This document shows, in pieces, positions 11,961-24,100 of a DNA stretch of 64,000 nucleotides. The stretch's first letter is position 1. Each line of letters opens with the position of its first letter. Under the pieces are notes generated by a model. That model worked only from the letters and a program-made list of their open reading frames with translations, was not told where the DNA came from and searched no databases. The position numbers and the translations under genes were made by a program. The stretch lies in NCBI GenBank assembly GCA_030674155.1, contig CM060334.1, positions 31,243,874 through 31,307,873 of the forward strand. The letters are read 5' to 3'. This stretch comes from Stramonita haemastoma (lineage: Eukaryota > Mollusca > Gastropoda > Neogastropoda > Muricidae).

Positions 11961-14719
11961 CTGTCATTTGTAAATAAGTTCAGAGACAGAACAATGAGAT
12001 ATAGAAAGTAAAGATACAAGAACTCTGATCTCAGATATTCATCAAACAAATAAAACACCAAACAAATTGCTTCCATGAAAACGTATCCGTATTTTGGCAG
12101 AAACACCCTGCCACGGACCACTCTTTATTCGATTCCTTGTCATAAACATAAAACAGAACACAAAATAGTGATGCCGATGGCCCAATGAAAAGCTAATTCA
12201 AGAAGCACGAAAACAAAGTTCAACCAGCACAAAAAACAATATTGATAACAACAACAACAACAATCAATAACCAGCACTGCGACATGCCAAATAAACATGG
12301 CTTTCTATGATGTATGACAGTTAACTTTAAGGAAACAGATACAGCAATGCTAAATAAATAGAAAAGTGGAATTAAGTCACTTTTCTTCAATAGATTCAAT
12401 AACGAACCCACCAGAAAGACCTCTATCTGTGCATTTGGCTTGGTCTGTCTTTCGTTCTCTAAAAAATCATTTCACGTGAATTGATTTATAACTGTTTATA
12501 GCCCAGCCCACCAGAAAGGCCCTTTTATAACTGACACTGTCTCAGAAATGCTACAATGGCAACTTTTCTTTGAAGTTTGAAAACAGACAAATATAACTAT
12601 TAAGCATGCAAGGACTCTGTCAGAACATCCCGTTCATCCACTGGGACAGGTTGGGAGTTACCGCTCTTCTACTTTGATTACATTACAGTTCCAGCAGAAA
12701 GTTCGGGGAGGGGGAACAGAAACACCCTGTCACTCAGCTGAGAAATGCAGACACTGCCATTATTTAAATATAGACAATCATAATTTTATCTAAGCAGTGG
12801 TAACATGCTTCATTTTCTTTTTCTTACTAGTCTGAGTTCAGTTTCAATATATAGCTCTTGTGACAGACTGGGTAATAAAACATGATCACAGCTATCAAAG
12901 GCTAGGCCTAGGTATGACGCATTCTTTAAAACCAAACACAGCCTGCAACAATTCGAACGTTTTGAAGGACACATGCAATTTGATTGGTAGTCAGGTCCAC
13001 AGCATCTGCACATAGCTGGATGAGGGCATATTGTTGGTAATAGCAGAAACAAACATCGCCAGTGGCTTTTGTCCCGAAGAACACTGGATTCTGAAGCAAG
13101 GTTAATTACAAAGGGACACTTACACATGCCCTTAGCAACAACAACAAAGAAAAAGGAATCAAAACAAAAACTCGCACAAAAAAACAAAAAAAAACACCCC
13201 CCCCAAATCCTAATTAAGGATCTGAATGCAATAATCAAAAACAATGCAGCATTCGCTTGTATCCATTCTTTTTTAAAGCAAAACTTTTTTTTCCAAAATT
13301 GCGTTTTTGCACCAGAAACATACACACCAATACCACACTGTTTTATAGACTCGGTTACACCAAGAGCAATTTCAGTGTACGCACTACGCTTCTCTTCCTC
13401 CTCTTCAAAACAGAAGTAAAACTCACCTGACATTCAATGCACATAGGTAGGAATCATGAATACACCACACCACATAAAGCTCAATTCTTTCACCGAACTC
13501 ATGTTTTCTTCGTGGACCCAGAGGACAAAATTACAGTTCAAGACAGGGACTAGAATTACCATTTTTCTCAAAGAGAGGAGAGGAAAGACTGATTTTAGGT
13601 TGTGGTCCAGAAGGCAGAGTCATAGGCCTAGGTTGGCTAGTAGCTCTGGGGCCAGAGATGAACTAGGACAACTACCCCCCCCCCCCAAAAAAAAAACACA
13701 CCCCACAACCCCAACCAACCAAACCACATAAAAAGAGGACGCCTTTCAAGAGGGACATACCTGCAATACTACTACCTTCCAGCTAGAACAGGACCCCTAC
13801 TCAAGCATGATCTTTTCATTTTTTCATTTAATTTCACCAGTGGTGAGATTTTGCACATGCAACCGTTTTTACCCACCATGACGGTAGCCACATTCCAACT
13901 TCGGGGACAAACATGAGCTGAATGAGAAAAAAAAAAAAAGACAGCAGGCAAATGAAAACCAAAATCTACACATTCACTATGCTCATATCTGGTTCAAAAG
14001 ACATCGACAGCAATCCTTTTTATGCTGGAATCTAGACAAGGACAGCACACAACCCACCCTCACTCCTGCCTCAATGGAACCCATCCACAGCTACAGCTTT
14101 GGCCCCAAAACTTACCCAAGTCCTTTAAAGAGTAATAGGAACTGACAGAGGCAATGAAGAGGACTCTGAACTGAACTGAAGATAGGAACATGGCAGGGAT
14201 TGCCAAACATGAAAGAAGTCCCACAGCACCCTTGTTTGATTATGTGGTATTATCAACCAGTCCAATAAAAATGAATAATTTACCACAACAAATTTAAACT
14301 CAAAATACAAAACAAAAGCATGCTTGCTGTGACAAAAAAGTGACTTGCAGGTACCCATGGTCGCTGCTTTGCTACCAGCTTTCAAGCTCCCTCACGAACA
14401 TCCACAGACTTGTAATGATGGTAACTCTTCACACCCCAAAATTGTTATAAAAAATTTTTTTTTTTAAATTGATCATGAGTTTTTCATCAGATAAATCCTT
14501 ATCACTTTCAAGGAACAATGGAAACCTTATCACAAGAAAGTGCTACCAAGAGTATCCAAGACCTCCAGACAAAACTATGCATTGAGATTATTTGGCCGAA
14601 CTGCCCAGCCCACATCAGACAAGAGAACAACTTCACAGTCTTGGGTCTGTCTTACAAGGCAGTCAACCATGACATTTTCCCAGTGCCTATTCATAACAAA
14701 ACATTATATATATATATAC

Positions 14720-14750
<31 letters not shown>

Positions 14751-16290
14751 ATAAGCACATAATGCCCCTAAAAGCTTCGAGCGATCAGAAAGTAAATCCC
14801 ACACATTTCACCAACACATTATATTGAATTTGTATAAAGAGAAACTCTAAAATAACTGCTTGATGTGCTGAATATTGCATACTGAGAAAGTTCAACATCA
14901 TAGCATGTCTCTCAACTCAACTGTCCCCACTGCTGCTGTCGTCAGCAGGAGCTCCACGCAGTGCCATCAGGGTTGGCCATCTCTGTCCGTCCCTGCTGAT
15001 ATCTACGATGATCATTAACAATGGTGTAAACATAGCAGCCAACCTTAAGGAATGAAAAAAAAAAAAGAGCAGTGGTCAGGTAGTGCAGCCAGCCCCTCTG
15101 AAGCTGAAGACATTTTTTATGATTACAGGAGCAAACTTTTCAGCTCCTGAAAAACATGCTGAAGTTAGGAAAGAATACAGCTTCAGCCTTGCTTTGTTGT
15201 TTTGAACTTCGACAGAAACAAATTCATCCATGTAAGGCGATCGATACACGACGGCCCCAACTTAATATGCATGCACAATCAGCCATTATCTCCCTTGCAC
15301 GTTATCGACTGCTACTACTTGTTTGTTTTGGCCTCACCTTTGCATGCATAAAGGCATTCCCATGCATTAGCACTTGCACTAGAAACTTGTAAAAAATCAG
15401 TTTTTGAGCACCTCGCATAGCAGTCAAGCAAGACCACTGAAAACAGAACTGGATGCCAAAATTGTGCTCATGTGCAGCAAAGTCATTTTGTCCATTGCAT
15501 GAAATTTTACAATTGCACCAGCACAAGAGTGGAGCAGAAGGCAGACCTTTTGCCTAGTCAAAACTGATCGATGCATGGAAAATCCTCCTTGTCTTTGAGA
15601 ACAAACTTCAGACAGACACAGCTATCAAACTTTGTGCTTTTCTTCTACATCTTGGTGATTGGCAATGGACACCAGACGTGCTGCTGTCATACTCAATTAA
15701 CATGATTTTTTTTTCTCAAAATTTTGGAAACTGGAAACTTTCCTTTTTAGATCATAATCATGGATTAAAAAATGGAAAAAAATCCAGGAAAAAAAAAAGG
15801 AATAGTTGGCAGCTATGCATAACTTATGCAACAAAAAGATACTGACCCAGTCAAAACTCTTGTTCAAACTGCAAAATGAAACCACAAACTGTGCACGCAG
15901 AACTAGGTCACATCCAGTGAGAAAGTGACAGTCATTCTCATTTGTTCCTGACACTAACTAGATACCACAGGCACCAAAAACAAAAACAAAAAAAAAAAAT
16001 AATAATAAAAAAATAAATAAATAAATAAATATATATAAATAAAACTTTTTTTTTTAAAGAAAAACAACAACTAGATACCACATGCAGAACATGACCTTCT
16101 CAACACCAGCTCTGAAAGCAGTATCTGATCCAAAACCCAAGGGGAACACTGCAGAAACACCCAACACCTCTAGCAAAAAGAAAAGACCTTCACAATAAGT
16201 ATAGATGCCCATACCTCTAAGAGATGAAGTTAGAATCCATCCCTGAAAAGGCAAACTACATTCAGAGTATCTCAATATCTCCTGAGCTAA
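11961..16290. other. Non-coding stretch, no gene recognised
   Basis: AT-rich DNA with A and C runs, an AT/AC microsatellite at 14705-14752 and A-rich repeats near 15985-16045. A 207-codon open frame on the minus strand (12810-13433) is Lys/Cys/Phe-rich and unlike any family I know. A donor-like CAGGTGAGT lies at its very start, so I do not call it. This stretch could include distal 3' sequence of the minus-strand gene that ends at 17927. Confidence 0.4.
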
Positions 16291-17385
16291 TTAACTCTCC
16301 TACTACCGCCCCGGCGGGTTGACCCGCCCGCTTACTACTTGGTCCGCGAAGCCGCGGGCGGGTGTGCCCGCCGAATACCTGGGAACACCTGGTGTCTCCC
16401 TTTGCGCTATTTATACACCATGGTCATACACCCTTTATCCTTTGAGCATGCGCAGTGGCTCCCAAATAGAGTTAGCTGCCGCCATTTGCAATTTTGTCTT
16501 CGGTGGATCGATTTTTGTGCTGTTTTTTGCGATTTTACGGCGATGTCATCGAGTGACGAGTTATGGAGGGAAGCCCATCAAGATGGCGACAGCTACAGCG
16601 AACTTTTTGGAGGATTTTCTGTGAATAAAACAGTGGAATCTGAACTTATGTGGACTGAAATGGACTTAGAAGCTGCACAGACGATGCAGGAGTTGCAGAG
16701 TGGAATCGAAGTGCTGTGTTTACGGACAGTTCGAGTGATGAAGATGACAATGGCAGTGACGTAAATAACGATCTTGCCGAGGGGAACATGTGACTGTTGC
16801 TGGTTGAAAATGAAAGAATTATGTGAAAATAGTGGCTCCAGAAACTTAAAAAACGATGCTAGTGACTGGTGAGATGTACAATGTTTTTTTTTTCTCGGTT
16901 TTTCACTGACGAAGTGCAAAATAAAATTGGAACTAACCATGATCCGATTTCAATGGCTGTTTGTTCGTCAGCCTGTATGCTTGTTTGCGAGTGTGTTTGC
17001 ATGTTATTCTAGCATTATCTGATCATTTTTATTTATTTTCCATGCATGCATGTTTGATTTTAGTTTACTTCATCATGATGATTCTTTGCCGCTTGAAGTA
17101 CTCGTATTAAAAAAAAAAAATATTGAGTAACCACCGTCGTCAACAACAACCACAACATCATCACCATCAGCATTCAACAACAACAAGTCACACAAGAGTC
17201 AGATGAAGAAGTATGTTTCTTTCTTCAAAACTACACAAGCACAGAAAGTTTCATGCAAATGTGTCTGTATTTCGATTTTTTATGATTTTTTAAAGTCAGT
17301 AGGTGTGAAACTGATGGGCACTGGTGAAATTACTTGGTATGCAGTGGTGAGTAAGAGAAATGGAACTCGGTAGTAGGAGAGTTAA
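16291..17385. mobile_element. piggyBac-like non-autonomous element
   Basis: Bounded on both sides by TTAA (16291-16294 and 17382-17385), the target site of the piggyBac superfamily. Perfect 14-bp terminal inverted repeats are present: CTCTCCTACTACCG at the left and its complement CGGTAGTAGGAGAG at the right. The left end is GC-rich (GCGGGCGGGTGTGCCCGCCG) and carries the beginning of an acidic open frame. The central catalytic part of a transposase is missing, so the element is an internally deleted derivative of about 1.1 kb. Confidence 0.85.
16543..16764 (+). pseudogene. Transposase N-terminal remnant inside the piggyBac-like element
   Basis: The frame starts MSSSDELWREAHQDGDSY and continues for 73 codons to a TAA, with many Glu/Asp/Ser residues. 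A plus-one or plus-two shift just before the end opens an even more acidic continuation (TDSSSDEDDNGSDVNND) to 16791. This suggests the visible stop is caused by an indel. Acidic, disordered N-termini are usual in piggyBac transposases, but the DDE/DDD catalytic domain is absent here. Assignment rests mainly on the TTAA-flanked element around it. Confidence 0.6.
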
Positions 17386-17926
17386 GCACAAGATGATGCA
17401 GGAAACTGCAATAGCTTTTCATGTATTAGCAACCATCTTCGTTTTGCCCATCAATGCCTTCAGGATGCTAAAGCTAGCAGAAATGCAACTACCATGGATA
17501 CTTGGCAGGTCTGTCTTTTTTGTGCCTTCATATGACGGTATATGAAAACAATGTCTTTTCACTGAAGATTGTATAACTTCAGCCCCCACCCCACCCCCAC
17601 CTCAGTGACAGTGCCATTCTTACCACTGCTCTAATCAAAAACAAAACTGAACATCTCTCCACTTTTTTCAGGAAGAAAATAAAACACAAAAATTCACATC
17701 CGACACTACCGATGACTGCAACAGGGTCTACGGTCCATTTCAATCTTTCTCCTCATTCACTCACGTTTTCCAGGGACATGTCACCAAGACATGTCCCCCC
17801 CATACACCATCCTAGCTCACACCACATGGACAACACAAAATGTGCTCTGTCATCTTCAGTAAACACATCACAAAGGAACAGACCAGACAAGAGTGCACCA
17901 CAGTCTTTTCTGCGGGCATCAGATTT

Positions 17927-18142
17927 TCAGGAGGCAGCAGCGTTATCCTCTGAAGCTGCTGTTGCTGCTGCTGCCGCCTCTCCTGCTGCCCCCGCTGCCG
18001 CCTTCTTCTTGGAGGGGAGGATGTGTTCCGGGGGTTTCCAGCCTAGCACGCTTTCAATGTTTTCTGGCGGGAGCCACAGCACGTTGGGGGATGTGCCGGG
18101 CACGTACAGGCTTTTGGTGTAGAAGAAGAGGATACCGTCCAC
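17927..18142 (-). CDS. Module 2 last exon (cap-stacking Trp and Ala-rich tail)
   Basis: Acceptor CTTGCAG, entry phase 0, 71 codons then TGA (17927-17929). It begins VDGILFFYTKSLYVPG and has the conserved Trp at residue 23 of the exon (LWLPP), the same offset as in module 1 and human snurportin. The last 25 residues are Lys then Ala/Glu-rich (PSKKKAAAGAAGEAAAAATA), a simple-sequence extension from GCT/GCC repeats. Downstream, the first minus-strand AATAAA-like signals lie inside the piggyBac-like element near 17030, so the 3' UTR may end there. Confidence 0.9.
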   Translation of the reverse strand: MDGILFFYTKSLYVPGTSPNVLWLPPENIESVLGWKPPEHILPSKKKAAAGAAGEAAAAATAASEDNAAAS

Positions 18143-21100
18143 CTGCAAGGTCATCCACACTGCTGGCTGAGAGAGTCAAAGGGTCAGTCACGTTTGGGGC
18201 GGCACAGGACCAGGTCATGGTCCTTGTGTCATGCACACACCTGCCTGCCCTTATGTATCAACCTTCCACAATTATAATAATAATACTAATAAATGGAATT
18301 TATATAGCGCTATATCTTAACTGTACTTCAGAACTGCAACTTTTCATCAAGGGTTTACCACCCGATTCAAAGAGAAGTCCTCTTATTCAAAGTCATATTT
18401 CTTAACATATCTTTTGTAACAAAACACGACTTCAACATTTAATGCTTTAGAAAAAGTGGCAGCATGCTCACTGTCCCTCTTCAGACTCCAAACAGCAGGC
18501 CACTTGCAGGGACTGATCTATCTCAAAAAGGAAAACACCCATTCCTACAAACACAGGCCCCTCTCTCATCTGCCGGCCCTCAACCCAAAAGTGAGAGGAA
18601 TAGCATGAGACTGAATGGAATCACATACAATTTAGCTATTTAAAGCGAAAATTTTCTTCTTTATTCACTCTGTCCTTCCTAATAAATTCCCCGTTTATTA
18701 AATAAATGCTTTACACTAAAAATCCAGACGTGGAATTTAAGATTTATATAAATGTAGTTGGGTGTTTTTTGTTGTTGTTTTTTTGGCATCAGGCAATGAC
18801 AGCATGATGATAAGCTAATAGTAGAGCAGCTGGTCTGTTTCTTCCAAAAAGCAACCCATCAGGCCTTCCTTGAGATAAAAGAAATTATTTCTTTTATATA
18901 AAAAAAACAATTTTCAATCTAAAATGGTAAAGCAAGAAATTTTATACTCTGACACCAACAAGGTCAGTGTTTTATTACATCCTTGGTATTCTCTCTAATT
19001 GCTACGTACATCTCATCGTCTGTATGAACTTCCGATGAGAAATGTCAATGATCTGAGTACTGCTGTTATAATTCTTTGCTAGTATGTGGGTTTTTAAATC
19101 TTCTTTTCAATCAATTTTTCACCCTGCTTAAAATATCAAACTTCTAAATAATACCCACTTCAAGCTTTCAATCTTTGTTTTCTGTTGAAATGTTTTAAAC
19201 AAAATTTTGGTGTACAAAAGATGCAAGGCAAGATTCCCTGCAATTCTGACTCCCCCCCCCCCCCCCCAAATCCCCTTAAAAAAAAAAAAAAAAATAGAAG
19301 CCATGCCAGCTTACCTTGAACTGTGTCTTGTCGAGCGCCTCATACAATGCTTCCTTGCTGTAGGGTATACGCGGCATGCTCTTGAACTTATACTGAAAAT
19401 ATAACAACAGCCAGTATGTTAAACTACCAACATTCATTCCTTTTCTGCCTGCAGCTTGATTTTCAAAAACGGCTGGCGAAAAAAGTAGAAATCACAGAAT
19501 CTAGATTCATTTACAATTAAATATTCATTAAAGTGGAATTACTACTTTCACCAGTAAAAAGAAATAGCTGGTGTTATTGAATAAATTAGCTGATACTAAG
19601 TACATGAATTATCTTATCACACACTTGTTCACAAATACACATGGATGCACACATAACTTTGCATCATCAGCTAGGACAATTCCATGAAATGATTTTACAT
19701 TTTTTATTGCTCCACAGCCTGCCTTTGTAGCTGAATTTATGAAGAATCATTTTTAAATTAGTCCATTCAAATATATATAATATCAAAATAGCTTGTTCAT
19801 TTTTAAAATACAATACAAACTACAATTCAGCAAAATAAAACAGTAAAAATTCCCACAAAGAATTTATAAATTATTCAAAGATCAATATTTCTTTCTTTCA
19901 GACATTAGGCTATCACAACCCAAGATGCAATAAACACTATATTATATTTTTTATAGGGAACCAGTCAACCATCACTATGAGCCTAACTTGCAGGTTGTGT
20001 TATCTATCAGCTTTTCTCTGTAACTAAGTCAACTATCACAACCATTTTTTTAAAACATCAATCTGGATAAAAACCTTTTTCTCCTACAAAATTTGCCACA
20101 ATCTCAATTTGCTGCCATTCGCAAAATCCATATGAAAGGAATTGTGTGCAAAGTCGTTTTTGTTCCTTTTATATTCAAGATTTGAAGCAAGATAGGTGGA
20201 AATTTCACAGTCTAAAATGTACTGAAGATCGTCAAATGTTTAGTAGCAGGTTTTGGTGGTGGTGGGGGAGGGCTATGCCCAGCAAAGGGTTAAACAAAAA
20301 ATCCTTTTTTTCTAGATGCTTGTCTCAACAGATGGGATAATAAACGGATGGCAATGAAGCGAAACATCAGCCACACATTTAGGAACCCACATCAGCAACA
20401 AGAGTTGACCCATGGCAAGAATTCTGTAGTGAAAAACCTGCCCTTGCTGCAGGCAATCATGTATGCAGCCAGGGAAAAACACACAGGGTTTGCTATACCA
20501 TGTCCTCCACAGGATGAGCTGAGCAGTCTGAATCTAACACCACCACATCTGCTGTGACAAGAGGCAAGGTGACAGAAAAGGACAATACCATGACACATCT
20601 GTCATGTCATTGGAACAGGTGGTCAGGTTGGTCGCTACCCAGACAAATACAGGTTACCTCGTTCTCTGGGTGGATTGTGGTCAGGTCCCTTTCGCTCTCC
20701 ACCTGGTTAATCCAGTGAAATCGGAACTCTGCCTGTAAACCCATCAAACACATTGGATTAGCTAAACACACTGGGTTAGCAAAACACCACAGTCATCGCC
20801 TTTTTCTTTAATCTTTTTTTTTTTTTTTAAATCTTTTCTTTTAGAGGATAATGGAATAAGCACTTATGTGCTTTTTCTACATCCAGGACCTTGATTTATA
20901 GTCTCATCCAAAGGAGCCTCAAAGTCTCACAGCGCTCTGCCAACTAACTTATAGTCACACCATTGCAGAACACAGTACTTCTCATGAAATGCAGTCTTAA
21001 CTTCTTCTGTGTTCAAGTGTTAGTACTGACAGAGAAAGATGATGAACCCTAGTGGTAACAGGTGGAGCTCCTACCTTTGACAGAGGTGATGGAGACAGTG

Positions 21101-24100
21101 AACAGGTGTCAGTGGGGTGAAGAATCCCAAAACTACTGAACATGCACCAAAGGCTTCATCAGCACTCTTGAAGGTCATGCTCTATATATATATATAATAA
21201 ACCATCTGTCCAGAGGATTCTTTGGTAGAGATGGTGTGGTATACAAGAAGAGATCCATTTAAAAGCAGTGACTAACACTATGGGAAAACGACACACACAC
21301 TGAAAGAAAACCCAAATCAACCTTAAAACAATGCTGTAGTAACTTGAACCAAACTGCTTATCCCCACCAGAGAGCACTGTGAATGAATAATGCCTGTCCC
21401 AAAAAGGCCAGGAGTAGTACCTCTGACTGGTAGTATGGCAGCTGTTTCCAATGCATCAGATCCAGAATGTAGAAGGTACGGTCTGCCTTCAAGTGCAGGC
21501 AGTCCAGAATACACATGTCTGTAAGTAACAACACAACAACACTGGGTTATATGGCGTCCAGCTTTAACAAACAATACAGAGCTAAGACTTTGAATGTACA
21601 GCTATAAATGACTTCTTTATCCCCTAAGTCTTACAGAGAGAACTGACATTTTCAATTTCCTGCTCATAAAAGGATTTCGCCAAAATGAGCTGAAATGGGT
21701 AGGTATGTTAGAAATGTAATACCTCTCATACTTCTTCCTCAAGCACTCAGACAGCAACTATTGTTGCCTGTCATAATCAGTGTGAAAACGCATTGCTCTG
21801 TCATTAAGCACCTGACAAATCAGGCCCAGCGCATCCCACTTTGGCATAACCTCTCACAGTATAGAACAGATCTTCATGAAATTTAAGGACAATGTTGATT
21901 GATATATTTGTTGCATTACATTTCTGACATGTTTGTTTCATGTGACAAGACAAAGTGATTTGTTTATTTTGTCCATAATTATGATGTACTCTAACATAAA
22001 ACACAATTGTGTGAGTGTTATTTGTATGTACTCAGTATAAAAGCACAACTAATTTGAACTATACTAAGCACACAACAAACAAAAAACACAAAAGGAAACT
22101 ACTTGTGCTGTTAGATCAACTCTTTCACTTGGGGCCCTTTTAACTGTTAACTGATCATTGTGCAGTGTTTCAAGATATAAATATGCATTTTTGGCAAAGA
22201 GTTGGGTTTTTTAAAGTATGCCATCACAAAGGAAGTTGCTTGATTTTTCCATGAATATCTAAACTTTTTACTTCAAAACTGATTCTTGAGGATGACGAAA
22301 CTTAGCTGTGTGTAAAATCAGTCATTCTTTTTGTGGTCAAGCTGTTAGATATTTATACCTTGTCCAAAACAACATTGTGGTTAAGTCTGCGTCTTTCAGA
22401 TTTGTTTTTTTTTTAAGCACTGACTGGTTTAAAAAATAAAATAAACAAAGCTTATATTGAAAAAAAAAATCTATGTAAATAAGAGTACAGAAGATAAACT
22501 TTTCAATCAAAACACGTCTAGTTTTATCAATTTCACTATGTTTGCTGATCTTTTTAAAAAAATTTTTTTTAAAGGCAGTATTACAGAATAGCTAACAAAA
22601 AACCTTTAAAGCAATACCAATGAATTAACAGATGTAACTTAGGTGTTGCTCAAATCACCTGACCAACACTGTGCAGGTGTCTTATCCATTGGGCCTGGAT
22701 GACGCCAGGACATATTTTGACAGTAAGTGTAGAGTACAGGCTTGTACCTCTGACCCTGAGGATGCAATATGACAAGCTTGGTTAAGGCCCTGGGTTAAAG
22801 CTGGGTTCGAGTCCGGTTGAGGAAATTTTCTTCCTGGAGTTAACATCAGTGCTGACTCCACTCTCCCCAAAAGTCCTTTGGATGAGACTTTAAACCGAGG
22901 CCCCGTGTGCGAACGCACGCAGAACATCTTGCGCAAACGTTAAATCCTGTTCCGCTTTTCGTAAGAGTAGGCCATCGTGTGCCGGTGGGAACAGATGACA
23001 ATATTTACAAAACTGCATACACACGGGGACCGGATGAAAAAAAGCACATGATTGCTTATTCTGTTATCCTCGATATAAAAGAATAAATGATAAAAAATAA
23101 AAAATAATAATAATAATAATAAGGCCAGGGTGGAGAGACTGAAATGAAGAGCGTGGGAACAGAAGGACAGAAATGTCACAGAAATACAGTGGCAACAAAC
23201 AAAAAAAACACCACAAAATATTGAGAGTACAATGCCAATTCCAATACACGTCTGATCAACAGTAAAAGATGCACAAGTCCCAGTAAAAAAAGCAAAACAA
23301 CTTTCTGTCAGTAAAAATACATCAACAACTGTAGAGAGCATTTCGTTAGTACATAATAAAAAATAAGAACAATTTAAAAGAGAGATCTAAAACAAAAAAA
23401 AGGGTCAATACGGAGAAAAAAGATAAAGCCCATATTCTGCTTACCATTGCTCTTGATGACTTGAACAGAATGTAAGTTGCCCCCTGGCAGTGCAGACTGG
23501 AACTTCCTGTCCATGTTCATCAGTTTGTTGTAGCTGCACGTCCAGCCCTGCACACACACACAGTGACCACATTTCAACACTGCACAGCTACAATACCAAA
23601 AATGAGCTAAGAGCAAGTAAATTCTCCCTCAGGTGAAAATGTACAGTTTGCTGCATCATTGAACATACTGTCATCAAGTGAAAAAGTAGTCTGCATCATT
23701 TATGCTACACTCTCATATAACTGAATTCAGAAAAAGTTGTCTACAATCAACTGTAATAAAATTGCTGAAATTAAGCTGCTTCACAAAGTCAGTCACACTT
23801 CCTTTTTCATAAAATATTGTAAAAAGTTAATGCATAAGCCCCATTCTCGAGTCAGTTGTAACATAGATTACACCTGTTCCCTCATGAGCCATACCATTGC
23901 AAAAGCTGCAAAAGATTTTTTTTATTCCTCAGCAAGAATTCCAAGGTAATGCTGATGAGATTTTTTATTGCATGTACGCAATTGTTTGCCTGCCACCACG
24001 GTAAATGCATTCCAACCTCAGGGATGATGTCTGAGCACTATCACCTTACTGTTCACAGAATGATCTGGCCAAAATGAGCTGAACATGGGTAAGTATATTT

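Noticed and set aside
12810..13433. 207-codon minus-strand open frame
   Set aside because: Longest frame in the window, but its composition follows A/T-rich simple sequence, no family resemblance is seen, and a strong donor-like CAGGTGAGT sits within its first codons. Chance or UTR sequence is more likely.
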